From Progne subis subis (Eukaryota > Chordata > Aves > Passeriformes > Hirundinidae): a DNA stretch of 64,000 nucleotides. This document shows positions 47,194 to 61,575 of this stretch, one piece after another (within the stretch, counting starts at the first letter, position 1; each line of letters begins with the position of its first letter). The translations under genes were made by a program, and so were the position numbers. Location: positions 4,687,001 to 4,751,000 of the forward strand of contig JAKJHU010000046.1 in NCBI GenBank assembly GCA_022316685.1, given 5' to 3'. The notes under the pieces were generated by a model. That model saw only the letters and a program-made list of their open reading frames with translations, did not search any database and was not told the origin of the DNA.

Positions 47194-47221
47194 GCTTGTG
47201 AAGCTTGTGAAGCTTGTGAAG
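47194..47221. repeat. 9 bp tandem repeat
   Basis: Three copies of AAGCTTGTG in a row. Confidence 0.9.
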
Positions 47222-50200
47222 TGTGCCCCCAATGCCGTACAGTATTCCTATAAACAAGCTGTATTATCACTGCTTTGTTATCAGCTTCTACTGGCTAGCA
47301 GCAAGAGATGAAAACTTTCCAACATGGCCACAGCTAACTTAGGAGGCCAGAAAGGAGGAGTCAATCAACAATAATTAACAATGAGGAACAACTACTACAT
47401 TGGCATTTTCAAGGAGCTGCATGACACCATTCCACCTTTGTTGCAGCTTGCATGTTCCATCCCAAGTGTGAATTCCAGAGTATCAATATTCTAATATGTC
47501 CTCAGGAGTTAGACTGAACCTTTCTGGCTCTTGACTCAAATAATATTTCCTGATAGGAGATTACTGTGGAGATTGAGCATGTTCAATTCAAAGCCTGCAT
47601 CATAACAGACAGACACTTCTTGGGTGGAGCTCTCACAGTGCATATTCACTGCCTCTTACAGCAGTATCTACTGACAAAGGAGACAAATTTAGGGTACAGT
47701 GTTGCCTCTGCCAATGCTAACGCTGTTTTCCTTGCCAGAGCTCCTAAAGGAAAAGAATCTGAAAGTGTTGGGAGCCTAGGTATAGTTGCAGTTCAGCTTC
47801 TTCCATTTACACACACTTGTGCTCTAGAGCTCGCAAACCTTTCCTTTAGAATCTGTCTGACATGTCACCCGCTCTCAGGGAGCTGTCCACATCATGATTT
47901 GTCTGTCTTAGAATAACAAAAGGACAACTTCTACCCCTACCTGAAGTTGTGCTGGGGGAGGAAAGAAGTAATTTCACCCCCTCGTGGAAGAAGACCTAGT
48001 GAGGGCAACTGGAGATGACAAGGGAGAGCAAGGAATTTTTTTCCTCAGCACATTCCATAACAGCCTTGTATCAACAGCAGGCTGCTTTCCCTCATCCTCC
48101 TCTCTTCCACTCCCTAAAGCTAATCCTCACTGACTTTCCTCAGCGTATTTCAGATCTAGAGTTACAATGAGCCCAGTCCTTTATGGTGATGGTGTGGAAC
48201 TGCTTGGACTATGTGACTACAGTCACTTCAAACCTCTGATCCGAAAGGAGAGGAAATGAATTTTTTCTCAGGCCAGCAGAAGACACACACTCTACAAGGA
48301 AGCTGATTTAGGCCAGCTGGCAGGAGTCGTGTGTCTGTGTCTCCAAGGCACCTTGCAGGAGACATCTAAATTAAGGCAACTTAATTTGAGGTACAAAAAA
48401 GAAGTTACAAATGTATGTATGAAAGGCTCAGAAAATAGTAGCACAGCCATGAAAAACAGACCATATGGTTCCACGTGGTTCTCCAAAGCTGCAAGTGCTC
48501 GACACTTCTGAAGAATGTATCAAATTATATATTCCAACTGTGGTTATGTTTACATGCTATTATAAGGGAGGAAATTCCTTCCTGACCAAAGATGATGATA
48601 CTTCACACTTTGAAAAATCTGAATGAAAATAACTGAATAATTTTTATGCATTACCATGCAACCACAAGTAATTTTCTAATTCTCATAAATTTCTTCAAAT
48701 CTTTCACACCAAAAACAAAAGTTGAAGAAAATTTTATATTCTGACAAGAAATTACCATAATATCAGAATAGTGAACACTTATCTATTTTTCATTAATAAT
48801 TCCACATTGGAGAGATAATATCCAAGTTCTGCTCTCTTTCTGAACTGTTATGCTCGCATTTGCCAGGTCTGCTCCATGATAGGAATGAAGTGGTTCATGC
48901 CTTCTGAATGCATCTCTCTAGAACCACCTTTTCTCACCACCTGCCCCTCAGAAACCTATTTTTTCTTTCCCCTGCACTTAATCCAGTATGAAACCAAAGA
49001 CATCCTCACTGTTATTTTTAAAAGACTACACGTCTTTCATCTTACCCAGTGCTCGAAACCTTGAACTAAGGAGAATGGAAAAGAAGCCATCCACTGGTAA
49101 AGCTTAGGCTGCAGATACCAGAGCTTTTAGCTGAGCCTGTAAAGACTCTGATTTTCTGTAGACTGAATACAGAGTACTGCAGAAATTCAAGCCAACCAAT
49201 TACAAACATTATTATCTTCTTTAGTAAAGTAACTGAAGCTTTACAAGCATGGTTTTGGCAGCAGCAAATTAATGGACTATCATTAAGGACTCAACAGTTG
49301 CAGACTTTGTTTTTACAAAAAACAAAGCTATTTGTCACATTAACACAGAAAAAGGACTGAAATGTGAAAGCATATATATTGTAGGCCTTTGGCAAAATGT
49401 TGACAACTTTGAGGAAACCCTTGCCAATACTAATGATGAGACAATGCAGATAGAAGTCCTGCTGATCCAGATCCAAATTTAAGAGCCGAAGGATATTCTG
49501 ATCCAAGACTAGCCTTGTTACAGTTTGCACAGACTGGCAGTTTTACAGCAGTCTCCTCCTGTATCTGGCTTTGCACTGAGCAATCAATAAATCTTCTAAA
49601 CATGACTGTATAGCATACCGCAACAACACTCCTTGGGAAAAAAATGTATACACTTGTCACTTGGGCCCAGCACTGCAGCCGCTCAAAACACAGCTGTGGA
49701 TGGCTAAGGGACTCCAGGCTGGGCAATGGGAAATCTGGGCCTCAATTCTTTGTGCTTTAGGACAACTGTCAGTGAACTGCTACTGGAATAATGCTTAGAA
49801 ACATCAGTTCTAATTCTGTCCATTCGCTGGCAATGAACCAACTCCTCCCAGTTAGCAGCGTTATCAGAACACCCACGGAAGTTCCTTTGAAGTGGTTAAT
49901 TATTAGCTGATATAGCCTCACTTTTCAGAAACATGCTGCTGTAGATCAGATTTAAACAAGAAATGAAAAAACCTGCTAGGTAAACAACAACTCATCCTGA
50001 GAAACATCTTCAACTGGTAACCTTGTTCCCACTGTAGTTCAAGGGAATGTTGCACAGAATGCTTCTGACTCTGGATTTCCCAGTGGAAGCTCTGTCTTGC
50101 AACATTCACTGCCAAAGTTACATACTGATTGTACCCTTCTACTGCATCCCATCCCTTTGGCCGTGTGTCTCCATCACAGGCCAAGGACCTGCACATAGGT

Positions 50201-53200
50201 AGTGTCATCTGACAAGCTGGCACAGTCACCTTTGAGTTGTAGAGGCAGAGAGTAAAGCTCAGGTGCATAACCTTAGAGATCACAGTTCAGGCAGACTGCT
50301 CACAGAAGCACAGTTTAGGGTTTGGAATTATTAACAGCTTTCATCCAGCATTACTGCGCAAGCTTCCACTCCCACAATGTAGAAAGTTCACCAGCACCAA
50401 GACAGTCAGCCACTGAGCCTTTGCTGCCCAGCTCCTCCAAACAGCAGCTTCTGAGCTGGTGCAACATTTTCCTACCTGAGCCCAGTACTCGTGGGCTAGG
50501 GTAAAACCCAGTGAAGTGGCATCCCTCCCACAGAAATCCTGCAACTTTCTCTGGTCTTCCTAGATCTGCAAGGCACTGTAGTCCACTTGTTCTGTCCTGA
50601 TAGTCTCTATCCAGAACAGTTAGCTGGCAAAAGGGAAATCCCGGTGTGCGAAAACCTGGGTCAGCAGCCTCCTCTCCACTATACCAGCAGTCACAGTCTC
50701 TTAGCAAAGCACACTGACACCTACTGAGAGCTACACTATGTTTCCAAAATGTCCTCTAAACAATTGTTTATGATATTTTTATGTTATTTGAAAGTTTACT
50801 GGTCTGTCATGTTTCAAGCAAAGGTTACTGATCAAAGTTAGGTCGCAGCCCTAGAAAGACAGTCTCTTGATTAACAAGGGAAACTAAAAGAATTTCCACA
50901 AAGGAGCACAGAAAGGAGACGAGATGCTCAGGAGACATTACAACTCCCAGGAACCTGCCCCAAAAATCCTGAAAGCTAACACAGGTATGTACAGACACCA
51001 AGTGTAATAGAGAGGCTTTCTCCTGGTGCGAGAGTGTATTTGCTGCATGGTTGACCATGCCTGGCAGCCAAAATCTGTAACTATACCTCAGTTATCTCTG
51101 GAGCAAGAAACATTGCACATGCAGTTTACATGTGGCCATTTAAGACCCACATGTTCTGGGGAAACCCAGCCATCAACATATTTTATGATGTTCAAATACA
51201 GAAGACGAAATTCTTATCCCAAGAACTAAAAGCCTTGCTCAATGCTCGTTGTGATACACTACCCAAATGGAAATGCCAGCATTGCCATTTGAGCTGACTC
51301 TGCCAGTGGTATGAATAACAAATTAAATCTAATTACACATATTTAGGCCACAGAGAACTAGAACTTGCATGAGACCAGCAGAGTATCACCCTCACTATTT
51401 GGAATGCCCTCTATAGGCAATATATTTGTGTATTTTAATGCTTATAGAAGCAGAAAGCCCATTCTGAAAATGCCGACATAAATTGGGCTGCTGCACAGAT
51501 TCACTAAGCCCGGCTGGTCCACTAAGAAAAATGCAAGTAGGAAACAGGGCACACGTATCTGTCTTGTGAGGCTCCTCTCTCTCCTCACCCTGCTCCTTTC
51601 TCAAGAGCACAGAACTGTATGCAGGCATTGCACACAGAATGTGTCATAAGAATTTGTCTCTTGTACTCAAAGGCAGAGTAACAGCCAGAAACCAGGATCT
51701 GCTCAGCCAATGACAGGGCATGTATTAAAAAGCCTTCCAGCTTTTATTTCAAAACAAAGAAATCTTGATAAGCCTAAAGGCAGCAGCTGCTGCCAGCAGC
51801 ATGCTGCCTTCCTTACCTTGGGGACACCTGCTGAGCTGCTGCTGTTTAATATTACATTAAACCAGCAGCTTTTCCAAATAATTAATTATGTATCTCTAGT
51901 GAAGCTGTGGTACCCAGAGGGCTGAGAGGACGTGGTTCGGAAATCGAAGAACCATTTGGGTTAATGGTCTGCAAGGCTGGGAAAAAAATTACTGATGGCT
52001 TCATGATTTGACAGAGCCCGTCAGGTAACAGAGGGAATGAGGGGAGCAGTAGCAAGTTCCCCCTACTCTTCCCTTCTACATTTTTTTAATTAAGAGCAAT
52101 CAAATGAGTTTGAAGGTCCCTAAAAGGAGATGCACCTCTAACACATAGGGAGAAATAGCAGGGCTATAACTTGTATGGCTTGTGACTGCAACCAGTTTCA
52201 GTGAGCTAGTACTAACAACATGGGAGGTTCCATTGTATCACGTTCTTTATTTAAATGGTTCATACTGCGAAAGCAGAAACCCAAGACAGCAGTAAACTAT
52301 TGTCTTCAAAGTCTGGCCTCTGCCAGTTACCTCTCAGTGAAAACTCAATTCATGGTCTCTGAAGCAAATCTGCAAGCAGTTGTCAAACAGACACAGCTTC
52401 TTCCAGCCTTCCAGAGAGGTTTCAATTCTCTTGCCTTGTTTAATTTAAGATCACCAGTTAGGTGATCTGGATACCTAATCACAAAAGCATTATATGCTTG
52501 TAATGATCATAATGAAGGAGCATATTTCCAAATGCACAGTCTAGCACTTGTAAGCCTCAAATGCTCGTGTTTGCAGATATTTTAGTCCTGTCTGTGAGTC
52601 TAAATACAAGGAAGGCTGATTCTCAGGAAGCCAACAGAAAAAAGAACTCTTTATACCATACTCCTTATCCTAAGATCAGCTTCATCTAGTCCAGTTCTGA
52701 TACTGCTCCATCCAATTAAAAACATGCAACACAGCTTGGACGGCCTTTTTCAAATATGGAATAGCCACACAAGAGTAACTTCAAACTAATTTTATCACAA
52801 CTATATGAAAACAGAAATGCTTTCAGTGTATGCTTTAGCTATTAACAAACAAATTAAAAGAAGTTAAAAAAAAAAAAAATCTCCATTGTTGGAATACGCT
52901 TTTCACGTAGAATTAAACATTAGTGTTTTGGGATACCAGGCAGAAAGTGGTATTACTTTCTAAGATTATATTGCACATCAGTGGAGAAATGCCATCTCTG
53001 TATTTAACAAAAAAAACTAAAAAATCCTTTGAATGCCACAATGAGAAATTCCTAATGAGAAATATCAGCGGAGAACTGAGATACAGAGACACTCAGTGAT
53101 TCCCAATATGATACTGGTTATCAGCTAGCAGAGTCAGAATAAAAAACACAACTACCACATCTGGACAACCCAGATTAATCGAACATCGATTCTCACAAAG

Positions 53201-56200
53201 CAAGGAATACTGTTCAGAGGGTTGACTGTGTGGAGCTGCAAAGGCAGTTCCAGCAAGAATGAAAGAAAAAAAGCTGAACAGCATGAATATTGTTCTCCCA
53301 AGCACAGGATAGGAGAGGGAAGGAGACCATTTTCTCATCAAAGCAGTGCTCTCAAAACAGGAAAGTCACATCAGAAATTTGGAGTGCACTGTGTCTCACA
53401 AAGCTACTCCTTTGCTCAGCAGCTCCAGAGCTTGCCTGGCACCACCTCTCTTTGGAGAGCATTAACTGGTGAGCTGAAGTCACCACTCTCAGCAGTGTGC
53501 ACATGGGTCACCGAGAGGCAGCACAGTGCTGGCCAACTCTGTCTCTAGAGCACTGTGATTCCTGGCAGCACTGGCATCTCTGGCTGCTGAATCCCAGAGC
53601 CCTGTGGAGACAGTGGCCCAGATCCCACAAAAGCCTAGACACTGATTGGATAAAGCCCCAGTTGCACTCAGAATTTAATACTGATGAGGGAGATTTGCAT
53701 CAGAGCCACTTGGCTCTGCAAGTCATTTACTGGACAACAGACATGTCTCTGTGGTGTCCTGCCAGCTCCTGTCATATCTCCCGGCTCATGGAGTCCAGCA
53801 CACCATTTCCTGGGGACTCCAACAACTCAAAACAGTCAGGATCCAGACTGACTGTGGACTCATCCTCCACACCCAAGCACCTTGCTTTTATCTCAGATAC
53901 CATGGGGTATCACCATTGCATGCTTGCACCTTGCTGCACCCCAAACTTGTGGAATGGGTTTATTTGTAGGGATTTTTGAGACTGATTTCTAGTCAAGGAA
54001 ACAGTCTTAGTAAATAACACACCAGTTTAAGAAGAAAGAATTATCCAGACCCTTTTCTGCCTCATCATGATGCTTTTGTTCAACTTTCTGAACTGGAGCA
54101 TCCACCAGGTAAGTGCAATAAGGAGTTTAATAAAACACAGAGGGTTAGGTCACATTGCATGGGCTTCAGAGTTGAAAGAAAAGCCACACACCACCGCATT
54201 TTCCAGGTCCATCTAATGATGAATCAATCTAGCTTCTTTTTTCTCTCCTCTATCCCTGCTATGTCGAACTGGAGATGTATAGTTGGGTTAACTGCACGAA
54301 GTATGAAGAGCAGAATCACATTGGACCCTTTTCCACATGACTGCCACAGATGCAGAGCATCCTCATATCCACTCCTGTACCATCACCCTCTAATCATATT
54401 GTTGTATGGATTGAATGCTTCCTTTCACCAGGACAGCCTTTCTCAACTTTCATAATGTGTGTAAAACCATCCACCCAGTGAGCACATCAGAGGAGGAAAA
54501 CAATCAGGCACAGACAAAATTAAGCAGGAGAGGTAACAGAGCTCAGGCTCAAATCCTTCCTTTGGCATGACCAGCCTTGGAGGTCCCCAGAGACAGAAGC
54601 TTTAAGAACACCAAAAGCAAAGCTGAAAGTCTTGCGGGTCGACATCATAGAAAAATGACCTAATTGTCAGCCATCAAATATCCTGAGGATGCTGGACATG
54701 GGCTGCTCTTCTCAGGCAGCAGACCCCCTCCCAGGAGTGGCAGCCACATCTCTTGTCTGTTGCACATGGCATTTTCCCCAGCAGTTCCATTTGCTGAGCA
54801 CAAAGGGTGAGCCCTCAACATTAAAGAACACTCCCCTCCTTTGAAGTTGAGATTGTTTGGCTTGCTGACTACAAACTACTTCTGCACCTTAACCATCCAG
54901 CTTTGAAGTTCTGTAAATCTACAGCTGTAGGAAAGTAAGGACCACTTGGCAATAAAACATTCATTATTAAATTCTTTTGAATTAAAGTGGAAAAGGCTTT
55001 TCTGAAGCTGAAACTTTCTTTTTTGCCCACTAAAAATGAAGACATAAGTGAAAAATTGACAACGACTTGCCAGATCAGAGACAATTATGACTACATGATA
55101 TTTAAAAGCCCAGTTTAAAATAGTGTTGAGCCAGTAATCAGGGAATGGCCAAAACAAGCAAACAAACAAACAAAAATCACTGGAAAAAGACATGAGAAAA
55201 CTGAAGGTTTTAACAACAGGCTGCAGAGGCTAATAAACAGTTTCATTGTTTTGATGCCTTATTTAAGGTGCCTGTGTGGATGTGACTGACCACAGTTTGA
55301 TGGAGGTTAAAACTGAAAACAGGAAAAATAAAGAAATTTTAGAATCTAGAATCTAATTGCTGCATGCTTATCAGAGGGTATGAGTAGGGTAAGGCTGTAT
55401 CACCAAATGAGACCTGCAGGAAATCTGCATAGCAAAGGATGCACAGCAAGAAATAACAATGTACCTTGGCTTGGTTGTTTCATTTCAGACATGTCTGGAA
55501 ACTCTTGCAGCCTCCACGAAAAAAAAAAAGAGAATTAATTCAAAACACAGTGTAGCCTGGCCTGGAATACAAGTGAGGAGATAAAATGGTGCCTTGTGAG
55601 AATAAATCTTACTGGGAAAGAAACAGGCTTCAGCTACAACCTGGTACAAAAGAGCTAAGACACAAAATCCTGAGATTTCAGGCTATAAGACTTTGGAGAA
55701 TCAGTTTCCAGTTCTCATCTCTGCTGACCACTTTCTGTGATAGTCTGGGCAACTTCCCTTTCAAGGCTAAACCAGGAGCATTTACCTGGGAGTTTTGTTT
55801 CACATTCAATGAATATTTCTGGCCATGAACTTGTCCACAGCCCAGCTTCTGTCCCTAGGCCATCTGGACCTGCGGGCAAGAGACCACAGATCATATGCTA
55901 ATCTCACTGCTCCTGATGGTTTGCTCCTTCCCTGTTCAGAGACACAAAGAACAGCAAGGTCAGATCCACTGGAGCTCATGGCTACTACAGTTTTTATTCA
56001 TCCACATTTTTGATGCTGTGCCTAGGGCACTCTAATCATTTCATGCCTTTGAATAACCACATTTACTTACTGGGAAGGATGTCCTTATTCACATGACAAT
56101 AAAACCCTCTGCAAATGAAGCGCTTTCTGAAAGGGAATTAAGGGGGATTGCCTTAAGAACTTGATGGGAAGTGGCTCAAAAGCTATCAGGAGTCCAGCTT

Positions 56201-57184
56201 CTTCAAAGCAAGATTAGTGACAGACTGATACTGAACAGCTCTTGGAGAAGCTCAGCTACCTCAGCATTTCCCACTCAGACACACACTGCTTTAGCATTGC
56301 CCTGAAAGCAAGAAGAGAAAAGACAGCACACAGCAGAGAGGGCAGCAGAAGGAATCAGGACCCCTACCCTGCCAGCATGCCTGATTCAGGAGATGTTCTG
56401 GACAGTTTGATGCATTTCACAGATCAGATAGGTTTTGGCAGGAACAGGCTCCAAGAGGAAACACCCTCAGTTCAGCTGAGAATTTTCCTGTTGGTACTGA
56501 TTCACTAAGAGTACAACTGGCTGCTGTTCCCTAACATCCCTCAGCTGCCTCTTAGAGGCCCAGCCTTACCTCTCCCGGCTGTCCCATCAGCCCCTCCCTG
56601 CACTGCAGACACAGGTAAGAAAAGGCACTGGACAGCTGAATCCCCTCAAGAGAGGAGCAGGAATCATCCTACACCCCCTTGTAAAGTGGCATTTTAATGT
56701 ACACACACAACAAAACTCTAAAAAATAATTTAGCACAATCAAATTAATAATCCAGATTATAACATTTTTTTACTTCTTTCTAATGAAAGCTTTAGTGAGA
56801 TAATTCTATCCTTAGGGATTTCTGAGTTATCGCGTAAATTTGTGTACATGTGTATGCATTTCACTCAACAAAACATCAAATACTTGGAACCAGCATCTAC
56901 AGGTCAGCTTAATTAAATTATCACATCTCAACTGTTCTTGTGCAATCCCATTTTAAAATAGGAAACCAGAGGAAAACACAATGGTAATGTAAATTTGTTC
57001 TCTTCAACTTTTTTTCCCAAAACATTTTCTTCAACTTTACATGAGTGATGAAAACATGTAAAATTCCCATTTGCATGTATGCCTTAGAAAAAAAAATCAT
57101 ATTCAAACAAGGAATTAGAGAAATACACATATTAAGTAAACACATGCATACATAAATGCCGATAAAATAAATAATTAAAATAAA

Positions 57185-57213
57185 ATTATATATATATATA
57201 TAATATATATAAA
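57185..57213. repeat. (AT)n microsatellite
   Basis: Alternating TA dinucleotides with one interruption. Shorter AT runs are at about 27943-27963 and 58708-58722. Confidence 0.9.
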
Positions 57214-58354
57214 AATAGTCAGGTGAGCAAGTCAGATTCCTCAGATGCTCTGTAACTAATGTATGTCCCAGACATAAGAAATCACTGCCATTTGCCTTTA
57301 TGCAAACCTTGTATCTGGAGTGCTGCCTAAACAACAGATGTCACAATGAAGACAATGCAAAGGAAGAAAATAATTTACAGCCAATGTGTGTATTGGGAGT
57401 TTACTGCACTGTCAATTTCTACAATGCTAGAGGCAGATTGCTCACGAAGAGTTTTGTGTGTACCTGGAGAAAAATCAGTATTTCCTGAAAAAGCCCACAC
57501 AGCAAATCACAAAGTGAACCCCACAACAGCAGGCTGAAAATCTCTGCAGAGTCACGCACTCAGGTACCTCTACACGGGAAAGATACTAAGAGGAAATATG
57601 CTGTTCCTTCACTATGTATCATTTATTTTATTATTTCAGTGTAGATTGAAAATAAATTGCTCCTTTTGTACAAAAAATAGTGGACCATTACTCAGCTGCC
57701 TACTTAAATTTATTTGTAAAAACAAACACACATATTCTTTGTTACTGTTTTGTTCTGCATGAGGGATTCCATCCCTGTGCAAAACACATGCTCCATGTTT
57801 AAAGAGTTAAACCTCCTCTCGCTTAGTCGGCTTTTCTGAATGTAAAATGCAAGATAATAACATACACTGTATCTTGAACCAAAACTGCACACAGCATAAC
57901 AAAACCCCCAGTGCTAAACGACAGGCAGTATGAATAGATCCATTTCCACTGCTAGTTAATTCAAAATAAATCCTTTACTGTGACTGAAAGCAAAACAGAC
58001 AACACTAAATACACCAAAAATATAATGACTTACCCTTTCGGAGACACTTGCTTTTCTTAAGGTATTTGGCAGTGAAAAACGGCATAGCTGCAACACTAAG
58101 GTTTCAGCCAAAGCTGACCTTTTATTATCAAGTGCTAAGAGCAAAATGAACACACCAAAGAGAGAAAGCAAATTATTATACCAGATCTTTAAAATGCTCA
58201 GAGATGAGCAAAGGGAATTCAGAGTGGGATAAAGTATGTCAAGTTGCACGGTGGGGATTGCAGATATCTTTCTGCTCATTAGCACTGCTGTTCGAGTTAT
58301 TTAAAGTGTGCTCGGGGGAAATGAGGACAATTTCCATGACAATATGTACAGTAT

Positions 58355-58418
58355 CATATAAGGAGGAAGCATTTTTTTCAGTCAGAACTTCTGCATTACT
58401 CAGCTGCTACAGTAACAT
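58355..58418 (+). repeat. Dispersed 65 bp repeat, copy 1
   Basis: CATATAAGGAGGAAGCATTT, then CTGCATTACTCAGCTGCTAC and AGTAACA. It is clearly related to the segment at 59986-60049, in the same orientation. The family is not recognised. Confidence 0.7.
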
Positions 58419-59985
58419 ATGTTGAAAAGAAAAAAACCACAACAGGTTTGGATAACATAAAAAACCCCTGATTCTATTAACCAGTTCTTGTCTTGTGTAG
58501 GAAAAGTAGCACTATAAATCTCTTGTCCTGTCATTGGGTTATCTCTTCATTTCCTCCTTGGGCACTTTTGGCTATCTCCTCATTTCCACTTAGGCGCAAG
58601 AAAACTTGCTTCGGGATGTTTTGATTCAAGACAGTCATCTCACTACCCAATGCCTCAGTTTCCCTGTTTTCCCTGGGGCAACAGCGTGACAGTGCCCTTA
58701 TTTAAAATATATATATATATATCTTTGAGACTCTCGGGCAGTAGGAAATAAGAGAAGAACCACGGTTTAACCCCATTGCTTTGTCCTCCATGATTACAGC
58801 TGCTTATTTCCCCTTAGTCCACCATGATGCTTTTAGGTCTCCTAAAAATCTTTTGCTTTCATTCAACCAAGATGACCCGATTTTGAGATTCAGTCTTATT
58901 CTTGTTGCTTCTGCTGCCTCTCTGGATAGTTTAAGGTGGTTTGGTACAGACTTCATATCTTTTTGAATTCCATATAGTTGGGACAGTACATTTAACGGCA
59001 ATGACATTTATCAATGTTTGCCTCCTTCTATTCACCCACCTCTAGTTCACTCAACCACAGCCTATTGGATGGACAGGGAACACCTCATTCCTTGGAATAT
59101 AAAGGACAATGCCAGAAACTTGAGTACCCAGTCTTGGGCATCCTAATGTTTCTATGCTTCAAGTCCTTCTGTGTGTAATGACCCAAGGATGGAAATCACC
59201 CTTTTAAAGGTTCATGGATTTATAGAAAATGCATGGATGCAAATAATACACACTTCCTGTGGTACTTTAGCTCTTGGCTTTTACCGATTCCAGCCTTTTG
59301 GGAACTGCCCAGTCATCAGTGCACTAAGATATGAGAAAGCAGCTACTTGTCAGCAAGGGATAACATTTATAATCTATAACCATTAACCCACTGACTGGAT
59401 TTGAAGTCAGATTCTAGACTGGCAAAGGAACTGATCCAAAGGAAAGCAGTACTACTCTTATAAGGTAAAAGAATATACAATGTTATAATGAAGACTGTAA
59501 AAACCAGGGCTTCATGAAATAAAAAGGCCATAGCTGCGCCTTTTCTTGAACCTTTTGTTGCCAGCACGGAAAAAAACCTCATGCTCAAGGAAACCCATTC
59601 AGCATGCCATCTGAAAAATTTCACCACAATTTAGAATTCATAAATCCCACGATATTCAACAGGATGTGATCATTCTTGTATCTGTACCATCATACAAAAA
59701 CCACCTGAATCAAACAACCCAGCAACTGTCTGCTTTTTCATTAAATAGTTTTGAAATCAGCTGACAAGCTTTAAGGCATAAATAATTCTTCCACAGCACA
59801 CCTCAGGCTAAGGTCAGGTAAACCTGATATTGTAAAATCCTATTTGGTTCTTAGGCACGTATGGAGCAGAGAGGAACTGTAGAAAGGAAAGAGATGAGAG
59901 AAGAGTCCCATGAGTCAGTGGCACAGGCAACTGCCATCTGTGAACCACTGCAGGCTGTGGGTTGGACCTGGGGAATGCACAGCGG

Positions 59986-60049
59986 CATATAAGGAGGAAA
60001 CATTTCTCAGGTATAACTACTGCATTACTCACCTGCCACAGCAACACAC
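59986..60049 (+). repeat. Dispersed 65 bp repeat, copy 2
   Basis: CATATAAGGAGGAAACATTT, then CTGCATTACTCACCTGCCAC and AGCAACA. Homologous to 58355-58418, which is 1.6 kb away. Confidence 0.7.
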
Positions 60050-60155
60050 CACCTTGGAATGGGGACTCAAGCTTGCTTGCTACTGATCTGCCTTGGAGAT
60101 GGCCCAATCTACACCATATTTAATCTGGAAACACTGCCTGATCTTGTGTCATCCA

Positions 60156-60231
60156 AAAAAAAAAAAAAAACAAAACAAAACCAAAAACCCACAAACAAAC
60201 AAACAAAACCAAACCAAAACAAAAAAACCCT
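60156..60231. repeat. Poly-A / (AAAC)n simple repeat
   Basis: An A run followed by AAAC- and AAACC-type units. Confidence 0.9.
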
Positions 60232-61479
60232 CACACATTCTCCCAGATTCAGCATAATTTATGGCCCCACAAATCTTTCCATGGATATCTGGAAAAATTT
60301 GGGGGTATGGGCCCTTTCCATCACTCCTAATTCCTTCCAGCAGACCCTAAACAAAGCTATGCTCTAGAATCCGGTTATTTTGAAAGAGAAGTTTAGCAGT
60401 CAGGATGAACTCTGAGTTCATCTCTGAACCTCATGACACTTCCTCATATTATCATTGTGTGGTACATGGCAAAAGATGTCATGGCCGAACATCCCCCAAA
60501 AGACCAACTTCCTCTTTGACAGCAGACCAGTCCCACACTCAGTGACACACCTGGAGTTCCTGATGAGCTAAATCTGCCTCTTTACACTCAGTAAACTTAA
60601 ATAAAAAAAAAAAAAATAAGGAAAAAACCCCAGTAAAAACCACAGCACAACCACAAGGGAACTCCCTTCCTTGCCAGTTTAACACAGGTTCAAATACAGA
60701 CTAACGCAGTAATCCCTCCCAGCTGCCTAAGATTCTGGCCCTTCAATGACCTTGCACAAAACCCTAGTGCTTTTAACTCCAGTACCCTGTATTCTGCCTC
60801 ATTTCCAACTCACTCTGCCCTTGGAGCTAAAAACAGAGGTTGCCCTCTTGTTAGACTTGCAGTTTACAGGGAGAACTTTGAACTTACATAAACAAACATT
60901 TGTATCTCTCACCCAGAGCTATGAAACACAAGATTGCTCTCTATCCCTCCCCACCTCTACCACCACAACCTGCTTCAAGAAACCCTAAGACCTTGTATCT
61001 CCATGATGAGAGAACTATTTATTCTTTATCCTCTAGTGCTCTTCTGTTGCTCAGGCACAGCTTTCCTTAATCAACTCTCCAAACAGACTGAAATCAGGTA
61101 AAAATTTCCGTCCTGTCAAAAATCTGCAGACACCAAGAATAGCATTAATTGGACCCAAACCATCAAATGTTATCATTCACCCACTGTCAAGACTGCTTCC
61201 TTTAGTAATGCTTTTAGAAAGGGCTAGCTACAACTGGGACTGCAAGAAATCTAATTTTTTCTGTTATGTATCATCATACCAAAACCACACTAACATCTGA
61301 TTAGTGGGTTTCTTCTCTTTTATTTATCCTTCCTGCAACTTCAAATCCTGATTCAGAGAGAATGACTTGGGAGTGCACAGAGCACAACCTTTTCTATTAG
61401 GATTAGTAGTGTGGAGAAAAGCACCCATGACTCTTCATTACTGCATTTTCTGTAACAAATTTCAGTATCAGGTCTCAAA

Positions 61480-61575
61480 ACACTTTACTGAAAGACAGCA
61501 TCATCCTCTCAGTTTTACAGATGGGAACTGGGGAAAGGGATTGTGACTTCTCGATAACCGCCACACGACTAGAAA
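61480..61575 (-). repeat. MIR-like ancient SINE relic
   Basis: CTCTCAGTTTTACAGATGGG, then AACTGGGGAAAGG and a GACTTCTCGATAACCGCCACACGACTAG segment follow the antisense MIR core (CATTTTACAGATGAGGAAACTGAGG...GACTTGCCCAAGGTCACACAGCTAG). It is strongly diverged, as expected for an amniote-age SINE. Confidence 0.55.

Noticed and set aside
53497..53979. 160-codon open frame on the plus strand, the longest non-exonic ORF
   Set aside because: No recognisable domain, codon pattern or splice context. It overlaps other frames of similar quality, and this length is within chance for 64 kb read in six frames.
56921..57334. 137-codon minus-strand frame
   Set aside because: It spans an AT microsatellite that encodes Tyr-Ile repeats. 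Low-complexity artefact.
58804..59007. 67-codon minus-strand frame with a plausible helical composition
   Set aside because: No homologue recognised, no splice sites in phase with ARHGAP22 exons, and length within chance.
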